Assembly (NCBI GenBank): GCA_964617625.1
Contig: CAZTZL010000003.1
Coordinates: 19,886-83,885 of the forward strand
Length of the DNA: 64,000 nucleotides
DNA from: CAZTZL01 sp964617625
GTDB taxonomy: Bacteria > Zhuqueibacterota > QNDG01 > DSAB01
Reading direction: 5' to 3'
Shown: one piece after another, positions 53,111 to 61,956 of the stretch
How positions within the stretch are numbered: the stretch's first letter is position 1
Layout of the letters: the number at the start of each line of letters is the position of its first letter
The notes under the pieces: generated by a model
Databases searched by the model: none
The model's input: only the letters and a program-made list of their open reading frames with translations
Told to the model about the DNA's origin: nothing
Made by a program: the position numbers and the translations under genes

Positions 53111-54142
53111 TCACATAACAAGCAAATTCTCTATGTCCTTGGGAGGCAGGCCATAGATCTTTGCCTGAATCAGTGTTCTTATATTTCTGGTCTCAATTCT
53201 GATCAAATAAAAATATCCGAATATCGCTCCGATGGAAAATGGAAATTGAATAAACGCTTTTTCCGCTTCATCTAATAAAATCTGATATAACACTTTTTCC
53301 ATGAATTCCAGAACAGCATTCTCATCGCTTTTTTCACCTGATGGAACTTCAAACCCTTTCATAACTGACGAAAATGCCTTTGTATAATTTCCGGTGGCAA
53401 TCACTTCCCGGAGAACGTCCATCGACAAATGATAACCGGATGAGAGAAGCATATGACCAATATCCGCTGTCGGGATTTCATAATATTTTTTAAAACGGCT
53501 GAGCCAGTCGAGGTTCTTTAAATCAACCTCGATTCCCAGCAACCGCCTGGCCACACGGCGGTCGTCTTTACTCATACCTTTCATCACATCGTGGATAGCG
53601 TCGAACAAAAATTTATCAAGAGACAATTCAACAGGAAAAAGTGTATGTTTCTCATTGTAAACAGAAATAGCCTCACTCAATGGTTTTTGAAAAGGTGTAT
53701 CATTGAGAAGAAGGGCGATTTCCGACAGATTTTGAGCCGATAGAATCTCTTTCACAGGAAAAGCGTACAGAATTTTCCAGTCAATAAACTCTGTCTCTTT
53801 TTGAGATTTCTTATGCCATAATCTCAGAAGAATTTTAAGTTTTTCGCAGTCGTACCTTTCTAAAAACCATTGAACTATCTGCTTCGGAGTACTCTGACTG
53901 TATTTTTCAATTTTCTTGAGCCGGACGATTTCTTCATAAAGCAGGATTTGTTCAATTTCGATGGGATCTTTTTGATCGGAATTTCTCAACGCATCCTGAT
54001 AAACCGTTTTCGATAAAACAGAGGACATCTCGCGAAGATCGCGGGTTTCGATGAGAGAACGATACATACGGGAGGTCATGAGAAAAGAGCGCATGGCTCT
54101 GACCTTTGCATTTAAAAATCCGTATGTTCCGATCCGTGTCAT
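53111..54142 (-). CDS. atpC: V-type ATPase subunit C
   Basis: This 343-residue AC39/d-type subunit linking stalk to ring has the typical N-terminus GTYGFLNAKVRAMRSFLM, with KYYEIPTADIGHMLLSSGYHLS and the C-terminal GAIFGYFYLIRIETRNIRTLIQAKIYG. It starts 2 bp after the G/H subunit gene ends. Confidence 0.92.
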   Translation of the reverse strand: MTRIGTYGFLNAKVRAMRSFLMTSRMYRSLIETRDLREMSSVLSKTVYQDALRNSDQKDPIEIEQILLYEEIVRLKKIEKYSQSTPKQIVQWFLERYDCEKLKILLRLWHKKSQKETEFIDWKILYAFPVKEILSAQNLSEIALLLNDTPFQKPLSEAISVYNEKHTLFPVELSLDKFLFDAIHDVMKGMSKDDRRVARRLLGIEVDLKNLDWLSRFKKYYEIPTADIGHMLLSSGYHLSMDVLREVIATGNYTKAFSSVMKGFEVPSGEKSDENAVLEFMEKVLYQILLDEAEKAFIQFPFSIGAIFGYFYLIRIETRNIRTLIQAKIYGLPPKDIENLLVM

Positions 54143-54144
54143 GT

Positions 54145-54465
54145 TTATTTGATCTCCTTGCCCAGCACAAAATTAAAAAGTGTATCCACAGATTTTTCAA
54201 TCTGCTTATGTTTCTCCTCCCAGAGGGATTGACTGGTCTCAACCGCTTTTTTCAATTCCTTCTCTTTTTGTTCCTGTGCTTTAGCTTCCTCACGTTCGAT
54301 CAATTCTTTAACTTCCTTTTGACCTTTCTCCCTGGCCTCTGCGATGATTTGTTTTGCCTTCGCATCCGCATCAATCCGGATCTGTTTTGCCTTTTCCCTG
54401 ACGTGAACAATATGTTCCCTTGCTTTCTTTTCTTCACTCAAAATTTTTTCGATAACTTCTTTCAC
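54145..54465 (-). CDS. V-type ATPase subunit G/H (peripheral stalk coiled coil)
   Basis: The product has 106 residues. A GTG at 54465 lies 6 nt after GGAGAG and is preferred; the frame extends to a TTG at 54510 inside the previous gene. Almost the whole protein is a Lys/Glu-rich helix (EKKAREHIVHVREKAKQI, DAKAKQIIAEAREKGQKEV), the signature of peripheral stalk subunits G/H that pair with E. It is the first ATPase subunit of the operon. Confidence 0.85.
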   Translation of the reverse strand: MKEVIEKILSEEKKAREHIVHVREKAKQIRIDADAKAKQIIAEAREKGQKEVKELIEREEAKAQEQKEKELKKAVETSQSLWEEKHKQIEKSVDTLFNFVLGKEIK

Positions 54466-54502
54466 TGCTGGCTCTCCAATCCAATCAATTCGTTGATCCT
54501 GT

Positions 54503-55597
54503 TTATTCAAATTCTTTTTCTATAGCATCCATTTCCTGAGAAATTTTTCCCTGTTCGAGAATGATTTTACGCATTTTTTTATCGGCTCGAATATCCCTCG
54601 TCAAAATAATACTTCCAACTACGACAGGAATATAGGTCAGCATCAATCGCCATAAAAGAACCCCTACTCCGATCAGATACTGCGGCAGGAACATGGAAAA
54701 AAAACCAAGATAGGTGAAGTCCCATATCCCTGTCCCGCCGGGAGTCGGAGCAAAGAATATGATTGGGCGCATCAAAAACTGAATCAAGAGCGCCCTCAGG
54801 AGCGGAGGATGATATCCAAAACCCCAGATAATTGAAATAGCAATAAAGTAATCAGCAAGAAAGGCCAGGAAAATCCATCCGCTGGCCCTGAAAAGCATGT
54901 GTTTCTTTTTTTTCAGATACGTCCACAAAATATCACTGTATTGATCGATTTCATGGAACAGCCGTTCTTCAACAGTAATGATTTTTTCAATATTGAGGAT
55001 TTTGATTTTGCCGCACCATCGTACAAATTTGGATGCCCCTTTTTTTATATGACTCGGATAAAAAAGTGTAATGATAAATAATATCACAATGATCACGATC
55101 GGGATGGAAATCAATTGAATAAACTCTCCAAAAAATTTACTGCTGTCCGGATCCTCTTTCATGAACAATAGAATGGGGATATTGAGGAGGAAAAAAAAGA
55201 CCGGAAGAGTCGCCCGAAGAGAAGTAATGGCAAATGCTTCGCTAATTTTCATTTTTTCCTTATAAAGAAGATACACATGTGAAAACACGCCAACGAGTAC
55301 CGGCAACAAATGAGAAATTAAATTTCCTTCCAACCGGATTTCTGCAGCTCTGTTAACACGGAGCGGCGATTTTGAACCGTGCTTGGCCATAGTAACAAAT
55401 GCCATTCCATCCAAATACCACCGTAAAATACCAAACGTGATGACTATTGGAATAAAGGTCCATTTAAAATGAAGCAACTGCTGCCACGTTTCACTCTTCG
55501 TAGTCCAAATGAGAATGCCGACCATAACTCCCACGGAAAAAAGAACGAAGAGAATAATCCCTTTCAGTACGAGCGATTTTTTAATCCTAACAGCCAT
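54503..55597 (-). CDS. UPF0104/lysylphosphatidylglycerol synthase TM-type membrane protein
   Basis: The product has 364 residues with about 8 TM segments. The hallmark is FFAPTPGGTGIWDFTYLG near 275-292, corresponding to the PTPGGLGxxE motif of UPF0104/MprF flippase-type domains, and a Lys/Arg-rich loop. These proteins are flippase-like or of unknown role. It is the first gene of the ATPase transcription unit and overlaps the open frame of the G/H subunit, so the two are coupled. Confidence 0.88.
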   Translation of the reverse strand: MAVRIKKSLVLKGIILFVLFSVGVMVGILIWTTKSETWQQLLHFKWTFIPIVITFGILRWYLDGMAFVTMAKHGSKSPLRVNRAAEIRLEGNLISHLLPVLVGVFSHVYLLYKEKMKISEAFAITSLRATLPVFFFLLNIPILLFMKEDPDSSKFFGEFIQLISIPIVIIVILFIITLFYPSHIKKGASKFVRWCGKIKILNIEKIITVEERLFHEIDQYSDILWTYLKKKKHMLFRASGWIFLAFLADYFIAISIIWGFGYHPPLLRALLIQFLMRPIIFFAPTPGGTGIWDFTYLGFFSMFLPQYLIGVGVLLWRLMLTYIPVVVGSIILTRDIRADKKMRKIILEQGKISQEMDAIEKEFE

Positions 55598-55609
55598 AAA
55601 GTCAGATCA

Positions 55610-55668
55610 ATTATACATCATTGGTCACGCATTCGCAATAGTATATTGTATCTAAAAAATGCATTCAA
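55610..55668 (-). promoter_or_regulatory. Candidate tandem sigma70 promoters of the V-ATPase operon
   Basis: On the minus strand TTGAAT (55663-55668) with TATACT (55640-55645) at 17 bp, and TTGCGA (55633-55638) with TATAAT (55610-55615) at 17 bp. The first gives a leader of about 35 nt before the start codon at 55597; the second would start almost at the ribosome-binding region. No other promoter candidate was seen in this gap. Confidence 0.65.
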
Positions 55669-55798
55669 TACGACCGAAAAACAGTTTGGAAAACTCGATA
55701 AACATAAATATTTTTTATCAATTTATCAAGTCTTTTCTAATCGCGTTCTTTTTGGAAAAATATTGAAAAAGATGATCATTATCCGCTTGTAAACAAAA

Positions 55799-57013
55799 TT
55801 ATAAATTTTTTGCGATCACTTTCGCCAGACGCCTGATCCCTTCGATGATATCCTCTTCCGAGGGATAGGAAAAATTGAGCCGCATGGCATTCTTGCCGCT
55901 GTCATCCGTATAAAAACCGGTTCCTACCACATAAGCTACCTCTTCCTTTACTGCTTGATAAAACATATCGTCCACATCAAACGTTTTAGGCAGCTGTACC
56001 CAGAGAAACAAACCCCCGTCCGGTTTTGTCCAGTGAATGTCCGGATGTTTCGGCATGAATTTCTCCAGAGCTTCCAGCATCACCATTCTTTTTTTCTTGT
56101 ATAGAACAATAATCTCCTCAACATGTTTCTTTAACAATCCTCTGTGGCAATACGCATAAGCGATTGCCTGATTAAAGGGAGAAGTACAGAGATCCATGGC
56201 CTGTTTGGCAACAACAAATTTATCGATCAACTTCGAATTGGCCAGTATCCATCCCAACCGGAGCCCCGGAGATAATATTTTGGAAAAGGTGAAGATCGAA
56301 ACGACATACCCTTCTCCATTGTCCAATTGGTAAAGAGAAGGAAGATGATCCCCTACATAGCGAAGAGAGCGGTAGGGTGTGTCCTCGACAATCAATATCT
56401 GATATTCCCTGGCCAGTTCCAGCAGTGTTTTTCTCCGACTCAAACTTAATGTCACACCTGCAGGATTCTGAAAATCCGGAATCACATAAATAAACTTGGG
56501 CAAGTCTGCTTCCAATCGCATTTGATGCAGCTTTTCTTTTAACAAATCAATCCGCATCCCTTCTTCATCAAGATCCACACCAACAAACTTGGCTGAATAA
56601 CTTTTAAATGCACTCAAAGCCCCGATATAGGAAGGCCTTCCCACAATAACCAGATTATTCCGGTTCAAGAACACCTTTCCGACCAGGTCCAAAGCCTGTT
56701 GGGATGCACTTGTAATCAAAATATTCTCTGATTTAAACCGAATCCCATCGTCCTTTAAAAACTTCATAATTTCGTTAATCAGCCGGGGATCCCCTTCTGT
56801 CGGGCCATACTGCAATGCCCCCAGGCCGTCCTTGGTGACTACATCTTTGATCAAATCTGCGATTTGGGATACGGGAAAAGTCTCCGGAGAAGGAAGGCCA
56901 CCCGCAAAGGAAATTATTTCAGATTTTTGAGTTAATTTCAAGAGTTCTCGTATAACTGACTTTTCAAGACGGGAAACATTGATGGAATATAAATTTTCCA
57001 GCTGTCTTAACAT
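55799..57013 (-). CDS. PLP-dependent class I/II aminotransferase (LysN/MocR-type fold)
   Basis: The product has 404 residues with the fold-type I features SQQALDLV, YVIPDFQNPAGVTLS, EDTPYRSLRY (Asp211 contacting PLP nitrogen) and the Schiff-base Lys245 in FTFSKILSPGLRLGW. The closest groups are 2-aminoadipate, aromatic and alanine-type aminotransferases of lysine or glutamate metabolism. Substrate cannot be decided. It is monocistronic by spacing. Confidence 0.9.
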   Translation of the reverse strand: MLRQLENLYSINVSRLEKSVIRELLKLTQKSEIISFAGGLPSPETFPVSQIADLIKDVVTKDGLGALQYGPTEGDPRLINEIMKFLKDDGIRFKSENILITSASQQALDLVGKVFLNRNNLVIVGRPSYIGALSAFKSYSAKFVGVDLDEEGMRIDLLKEKLHQMRLEADLPKFIYVIPDFQNPAGVTLSLSRRKTLLELAREYQILIVEDTPYRSLRYVGDHLPSLYQLDNGEGYVVSIFTFSKILSPGLRLGWILANSKLIDKFVVAKQAMDLCTSPFNQAIAYAYCHRGLLKKHVEEIIVLYKKKRMVMLEALEKFMPKHPDIHWTKPDGGLFLWVQLPKTFDVDDMFYQAVKEEVAYVVGTGFYTDDSGKNAMRLNFSYPSEEDIIEGIRRLAKVIAKNL

Positions 57014-57106
57014 ATCACATCTCCGATAAAAATAATGCGGCTGAATTTATCAAAAAGTAAGAAACAGGCACGCAAAAAGCAAGATAAAAAACTTCACCAT
57101 AATATA

Positions 57107-57137
57107 TGAAAAAACCCCCACATAGAGTGGGGGTCAA
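57107..57137 (-). terminator. Rho-independent terminator of trypsin-like protease gene
   Basis: On the minus strand the stem ACCCCCAC/GTGGGGGT with a 5-nt loop is followed by TTTTTTC. The 8-bp GC-rich stem and T run are a strong terminator, about 60 bp past the protease stop codon. Confidence 0.9.
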
Positions 57138-57194
57138 TAAACACCATGAAACAATTTTAAAATGATTGCAGATTTAATGTATAAAAGCGTCCCA

Positions 57195-58670
57195 CTATTT
57201 ACGCGACTTAATGATCTCTCTTTCACATTGAGACATATCCACTCCGAACGCTTTTAAATGCTCCTGAATAATAGAGGTACTTTGAAGCAACGGATCGTCA
57301 TCAGTCAGTTCATTCGCTTCTGTAAATGTCCCGTCCGAATGAAGTGTACCGATAATCCAGAAATCATTATAACCAGCAGGTGGAGAGTTCAGATTCGCAA
57401 CGACGCCGTTGGCAGAGGTGATTTGACAAGTAGTCATGCTTGTTGAGAACGAGCCGCCAAGACTATATTTATATGCAAAGATTTTTACGTCTTTTGTAAG
57501 CTGTAAAATCGTCGCTTTTTCCGGGCCATAACCCCACGAATCACCATGATGTACAACAAACGGATAAATATAAGCACGGGAAGGATCAAGAAATCCGCCG
57601 ATTAATTGGCTGTTGTCCCCTACAAGGACATATAAATCGAAATCATACGATGAATTCCAGTCCAAATTAACCCGATACTGCCCGCTGTTCAATGTAGAGT
57701 ATTCTGATGGATCCGCATCTCTGAAATTTGAAACACTGGTTTTATAAGGCATGCTGGCAATATCCGTCATTTCATCAATCCGAATGCCAAAATCCAGCGA
57801 ACCCAATCCAACGCGTACAATACTGCCATAGTAATCTTCCACATAGATACTCATGCCCGAGTTATGAATGGCGATTACTTCACCCGATTGCAGAAAAACA
57901 GGGCTTCCGGATGTCCCGCCTGTGGTATTAAAATTGGTTTGGATAATGACATGATCATTGGTTGCCTGAATGCTTGAAGGAACGCTGGAAAGGCTTTGAT
58001 TCGCTCCGGCAGGCATTTGGTTGTAGGGTCTGAGAGCCGCAATGACTCCATCCTTAAAGGTTGCGATTGGCATATATTCATCCCCAAATCCACTGGTCAA
58101 TTCTCCCGGATATCCCATGGTTCCTACATACTGGCCGGTAAAAAGCGATTGCAGTGTACCTGATCCTGCAATAGAAACGGTGCCGGCAAATCCATTGGTA
58201 TCAATCGTGAAAACGGCAAAATCATTCGAAAAAGGATTCAGATTATTGTACCCCGTATGAACAGCACATTCGATGAGTTCATAGGTTCCGGCTTCACCGG
58301 TGTAGGTATTGTTTTTAACAGCAACGATCTTGTCATTGGCATTGTTAAGTCCATAAGTATTATCCCGGCAAACATCGTAAACGCCATATGCGACATGGGC
58401 ATTGGTCACTATTTTATCCGGAGCAATCGCCCAGCCCGTACCGATATGGGTTACAAAATCATCAAACTCGTCAATAATACCAATGACGCAGAGATTGTCC
58501 TCAAAAATACCGGTAGCGCTCTGCCATGAACCTGTTGTGCCGCCACCTGTTCCTGGATCCCCTTTGTCTCCTTTGGGTCCTTTCAGCATATCGCATCCGG
58601 TCCCAATAAATACAATAGAAACAAACAGCATCAAAAACAGAAAAACTTGAAACCACTTTTGTACTCTCAT
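57195..58670 (-). CDS. Trypsin-like serine protease lipoprotein with collagen-like linker
   Basis: The product has 491 residues. The lipoprotein signal ends at IGTGC (Cys26), followed by a short collagen-like GPKGDKGDPG tract (31-40). The chymotrypsin-fold domain has His92 (TNAHVAYG), Asp150 (SNDFAVFTID) and Ser254 (GGTSGSPVF), all in the right order. The C-terminal about 170 residues form a beta-rich domain (YRVNLDWNSSYDFDLYVLVGD) resembling PPC-type prepeptidase domains. It is anchored at the outer membrane or periplasmic face. The protease and groES/groEL are separated by a terminator, so it is transcribed alone. Confidence 0.9.
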   Translation of the reverse strand: MRVQKWFQVFLFLMLFVSIVFIGTGCDMLKGPKGDKGDPGTGGGTTGSWQSATGIFEDNLCVIGIIDEFDDFVTHIGTGWAIAPDKIVTNAHVAYGVYDVCRDNTYGLNNANDKIVAVKNNTYTGEAGTYELIECAVHTGYNNLNPFSNDFAVFTIDTNGFAGTVSIAGSGTLQSLFTGQYVGTMGYPGELTSGFGDEYMPIATFKDGVIAALRPYNQMPAGANQSLSSVPSSIQATNDHVIIQTNFNTTGGTSGSPVFLQSGEVIAIHNSGMSIYVEDYYGSIVRVGLGSLDFGIRIDEMTDIASMPYKTSVSNFRDADPSEYSTLNSGQYRVNLDWNSSYDFDLYVLVGDNSQLIGGFLDPSRAYIYPFVVHHGDSWGYGPEKATILQLTKDVKIFAYKYSLGGSFSTSMTTCQITSANGVVANLNSPPAGYNDFWIIGTLHSDGTFTEANELTDDDPLLQSTSIIQEHLKAFGVDMSQCEREIIKSRK

Positions 58671-58716
58671 ACCTTGCCTCCCGTTAAAATTAAATATTTA
58701 AAACAAATTGTCTGAA

Positions 58717-58745
58717 AATATAATTAGAATATCATAGAATGTCAA
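58717..58745 (-). promoter_or_regulatory. Sigma70 promoter of trypsin-like protease gene
   Basis: On the minus strand TTGACA (58740-58745), 17-bp spacer, TATATT (58717-58722). The hexamers are near consensus and lie about 50 bp before the start codon at 58670. Confidence 0.85.
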
Positions 58746-58803
58746 ACAAAAATTAGATACAAATTAATTTAATTCCCAATTATTTCATTTGAATAATTAT
58801 AAT

Positions 58804-58836
58804 AAAACCCCCTGCCAGATGGGAGGGGGTTTTATA
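58804..58836 (-). terminator. Strong hairpin terminator downstream of groEL
   Basis: AAAACCCCCT and AGGGGGTTTT form a perfect 10-bp stem around a 10-nt loop. T runs flank both sides, so it can work in either direction. It lies about 90 bp past the groEL stop and separates it from the protease promoter. Confidence 0.88.
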
Positions 58837-58925
58837 GATTGAGTATTCGTTTACAAAGTGATTTGTAAAAAAAACCGCAGAATGATCAGTTATTTTTCGA
58901 CGTTATAACCGAATCAATCAAAATT

Positions 58926-60554
58926 CTAATACATTCCTCCGCCGTAACCACCTGGAGGCATGGGTGGAGCTGCAGGCTCATCTTTGGGTTGTTCTGCAAT
59001 AACAGCTTCTGTAGTCAGAAGTAGCCCGGATACGCTGGAAGCATTTTCCAATGCGATCCGCACGACTTTGGTCGGATCAATAACACCAGCCTTTAACAGA
59101 TCTTCATAGGTTTCGGTCTGGGCATTAAATCCTTGACTCCCTTCCTTATTCTTTAATTCCTGGACGACAACCGAGCCTTCCAAACCTGTATTATTGACAA
59201 TCTGACGAACAGGTTCCTCAAGCGCCCGTTTGATAATTTCGATACCAACTTTAAAATCGCCCTTTGCTTTCATTGCTGCAACAGCAGGGATACATCGGAG
59301 AAGAGCAACGCCGCCTCCGGGCACTATCCCTTCTTCGACTGCAGCACGGGTTGCATGCAGGGCATCTTCCACTCTGGCTTTTTTCTCCTTGAGTTCGATT
59401 TCAGTGGCTGCACCCACATTGAGGACTGCCACACCGCCGGCCAGCTTGGCCAGGCGTTCCTGCAGTTTTTCTCGATCATAATCGGATGTCGTGTTTTCAA
59501 TTTGTTTTTTAATTTGGCCAATTCGACTTTGAATATCTTTGGATTGTCCGGCACCCTCAACAATTGTCGTATTATCTTTATCAATCCGGACTCGTTTTGC
59601 CGAACCCAGATCGGCCGTTGTGGTATTCTCTAATTTAAAACCAGCTTCTTCGGCAATAACACGGCCGCCCGTAATCACAGCGATATCCTCGAGCATGGCT
59701 TTGCGGCGATCACCAAATCCGGGAGCTTTCACTCCGGCCACCTTCAATGTTCCTTTTAATTTATTCACCACCAGTGTTGCCAGAGCTTCGCCTTCGACAT
59801 CCTCAGCAATTACAAGCAGTGGTTTGCCCATTTGAGCAACCTTCTCCAGTATGGGCAGCAAATCTTTCATAGCGCTGATCTTTTTGTCATAAATAAGGAT
59901 GAACGGATCTTCGAGAAGAGTTTCCATGTTCTCGGGATCTGTAACGAAGTAGGGTGAAATATATCCCCTGTCGAACTGCATCCCTTCAACCACTTCCATG
60001 CTGGTTTCGGTGGTCTTGGCTTCTTCGACCGTAATCACACCATCTTTGCCGACTTTTTCCATTGCATCGGCGATCAGGTCACCAATTGTGGAATCGTTAT
60101 TTGCTGAAATGGAGGCCACCTGCGCAATTTCTTTTCGATCCGTAACCGTTTTACTCATCTTCTTAAGTTCTTCAACAACAACCTGAACAGCATCTCCAAT
60201 ACCCCGTTTCAAATCCATTGGATTTGCTCCAGCCGTCACATTACGCATTCCTTCATTAAATATTTTTTGTGCCAGAACAGTCGCTGTCGTGGTTCCGTCA
60301 CCGGCAACATCACTGGTTTTGGACGCTACTTCCTTGACCATCTGAGCTCCCATGTTCTCAAAGGGATCTTCCAATTCAATTTCTTTTGCAACTGACACAC
60401 CATCTTTGGTAACAGTTTGAGAACCAAACTTTTTTTCAATGACTACATTTCGCCCTTTGGGCCCCAAAGTTACCTTGACAGCCTCCGCAAGCTTATCAAC
60501 ACCTTGTTTCAGGGCCTGACGGGCTTCGGCTCCATAATTAATGATTTTTGCCAT
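58926..60554 (-). CDS. groL: Chaperonin GroEL (Cpn60)
   Basis: The product has 542 residues and starts MAKIINYGAEARQALKQGVDKLAEAV. It has VTLGPKGRNVV, the ATP-binding DGVSVAKEIEL and AGDGTTTATVLA motifs, and GGVAVLNVGAATE. The C-terminus is PMPPGGYGGGMY, a Gly/Met-rich tail. Length is normal. It folds proteins in the cytosol together with GroES; the pair is transcribed from the CIRCE-controlled promoter. Confidence 0.99.
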   Translation of the reverse strand: MAKIINYGAEARQALKQGVDKLAEAVKVTLGPKGRNVVIEKKFGSQTVTKDGVSVAKEIELEDPFENMGAQMVKEVASKTSDVAGDGTTTATVLAQKIFNEGMRNVTAGANPMDLKRGIGDAVQVVVEELKKMSKTVTDRKEIAQVASISANNDSTIGDLIADAMEKVGKDGVITVEEAKTTETSMEVVEGMQFDRGYISPYFVTDPENMETLLEDPFILIYDKKISAMKDLLPILEKVAQMGKPLLVIAEDVEGEALATLVVNKLKGTLKVAGVKAPGFGDRRKAMLEDIAVITGGRVIAEEAGFKLENTTTADLGSAKRVRIDKDNTTIVEGAGQSKDIQSRIGQIKKQIENTTSDYDREKLQERLAKLAGGVAVLNVGAATEIELKEKKARVEDALHATRAAVEEGIVPGGGVALLRCIPAVAAMKAKGDFKVGIEIIKRALEEPVRQIVNNTGLEGSVVVQELKNKEGSQGFNAQTETYEDLLKAGVIDPTKVVRIALENASSVSGLLLTTEAVIAEQPKDEPAAPPMPPGGYGGGMY

Positions 60555-60609
60555 AGCTCATCATCCTCCTTGCTAAAATAATTCTTATCTTTTTTAATTT
60601 GTTAATGAT

Positions 60610-60894
60610 TTAAATAACTGCAAGAATATCACTTTCCCGCACAATAAGATACTCCTCATTGTCGATAGTAACTTCGGTTCCGGAATACTTGCCATAAAGA
60701 ACCGTGTCCCCAACTTTTACCGAAGGAGCAATAGTTTGTCCCGCATCCGAAACCTTTCCCGGTCCTACGGCCACAATTTCTCCCTTTTGAGGCTTTTCCT
60801 TTGCTGTATCAGGAATAATAATACCGCCCTGAACCTTCTCATCAGCTGGTGCAGGCTTAATAACAACACGATCTGACAAAGGTTTAATTTTCAT
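60610..60894 (-). CDS. groS: Co-chaperonin GroES (Cpn10)
   Basis: The product has 94 residues. MKIKPLSDRVVIKPAPADEKVQGGIIIPDTAKEKPQKGEIVAVG contains the mobile loop, and YLIVRESDILAVI closes the fold. AAGGAGGTTTTC precedes the ATG. It is 55 bp upstream of groEL. Confidence 0.99.
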   Translation of the reverse strand: MKIKPLSDRVVIKPAPADEKVQGGIIIPDTAKEKPQKGEIVAVGPGKVSDAGQTIAPSVKVGDTVLYGKYSGTEVTIDNEEYLIVRESDILAVI

Positions 60895-60941
60895 GAAAAC
60901 CTCCTTATCTATTTATTATTAATTACATATAACATGTAATT

Positions 60942-60968
60942 TTAGCACTCCGTTATAAAGAGTGCCAA
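60942..60968. promoter_or_regulatory. CIRCE element (HrcA operator)
   Basis: On the plus strand TTAGCACTC, nine bases, GAGTGCCAA. The consensus is TTAGCACTC-N9-GAGTGCTAA, with one mismatch in the right arm. It lies just downstream of the predicted groES start, so HrcA would repress the operon and release it on heat shock. hrcA is not in the window. Confidence 0.93.
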
Positions 60969-60980
60969 TTTCGAGTATGT

Positions 60981-61008
60981 AATATACCTAATTTAAAATA
61001 AAAGTCAA
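60981..61008 (-). promoter_or_regulatory. Sigma70 promoter of groES-groEL
   Basis: On the minus strand TTGACT (61003-61008), 16-bp spacer, TATATT (60981-60986). The expected start is near 60974, with CIRCE immediately behind, as in other CIRCE-regulated operons. Confidence 0.85.
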
Positions 61009-61054
61009 GAAGAATTTTTTAATAATGTGGTTATTTTGGCAAATTGGCGGAGTT

Positions 61055-61927
61055 TTACTTTCTTGGCAAACTTCCCCAATGAAGTTTTCTTCTCAGAATA
61101 TCAAAAAAATTGTGATCTTCAAATGTAACAAGACGAATGCTGTATTCACCTTTTTCGATTCGAATTTGGGTTTTTGAGGTCACTTCAATATTTTGATGAC
61201 CATCAATAACGAGCGAAGCTTTTACATCGGAACTTCGGATTTCAAGACCAATGATGCTTGAAACCGGAACAACTGTCGGCCTTGCCGTGAGTGAATGGGG
61301 ACAGAGCGGATTTAAAATCATGGATTCCAGAGATGGAGCAACAATCGGTCCCCAGGCAGACAAAGAATATGCCGTGGACCCGGTGGGAGTGGCAATGATA
61401 ATCCCGTCTGCATAATAAGTGCTGAAATAGCTACCATCGATTGTCGCATCAAACTGAATAATCCTGGGACCTCCTCCCCGGCTCAATACAATGTCATTCA
61501 ACGCAAAATATTCGGATTTCGGTAAATCCCCAGAAATCCCAACCTTAAGAACCATTCTGGATTCAATGGTATATTGACCGGCAAGCACCTGCTCCATTTT
61601 ATGGTATAAATTCTCAACACCCACTTCTGCTAAAAATCCCAATCCTCCCAGATTGATTCCCAGAATCGGTTTTTCCAATTTCCCCACAAGCCGGGCGGCA
61701 GTCAACATGGTTCCATCGCCTCCCATGGCGATGACGCAGTCACTTTTTCCTGATAAGACGGTAACCGGGACAACCTGTATGTGCGGTTCTTTGAATTGAA
61801 TCAGATCCTGAAGTGTCTGATCAATCATAACTTGCTGTTTTCGGGAAAGCAGCCATTCGATAAAAGGAACAACGACATCGATAACCCGATTTTTTTTAAT
61901 ATTTGCAATAATACCAAACTTCATCAT
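61055..61927 (-). CDS. nadK: NAD kinase
   Basis: The product has 290 residues with the GGDGT motif (Asp71) in VIAMGGDGTMLTAARL, INLGGLGFLAEV, the NAD-binding ALNDIVLSRGGG and DGIIIATPTGSTAYSLSAWGPIV. It phosphorylates NAD to NADP using ATP or polyphosphate. Length is typical. It is 29 bp behind dxs and probably in the same transcription unit. Confidence 0.97.
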   Translation of the reverse strand: MMKFGIIANIKKNRVIDVVVPFIEWLLSRKQQVMIDQTLQDLIQFKEPHIQVVPVTVLSGKSDCVIAMGGDGTMLTAARLVGKLEKPILGINLGGLGFLAEVGVENLYHKMEQVLAGQYTIESRMVLKVGISGDLPKSEYFALNDIVLSRGGGPRIIQFDATIDGSYFSTYYADGIIIATPTGSTAYSLSAWGPIVAPSLESMILNPLCPHSLTARPTVVPVSSIIGLEIRSSDVKASLVIDGHQNIEVTSKTQIRIEKGEYSIRLVTFEDHNFFDILRRKLHWGSLPRK

Positions 61928-61956
61928 TCAATTCCATAACCTGGGACAATCATCAG

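Noticed and set aside
60921..60940. ATTACAT/ATGTAAT inverted repeat in the groES leader as a second operator
   Set aside because: It is short and AT-only, with no matching copy elsewhere in the window; CIRCE already explains control.
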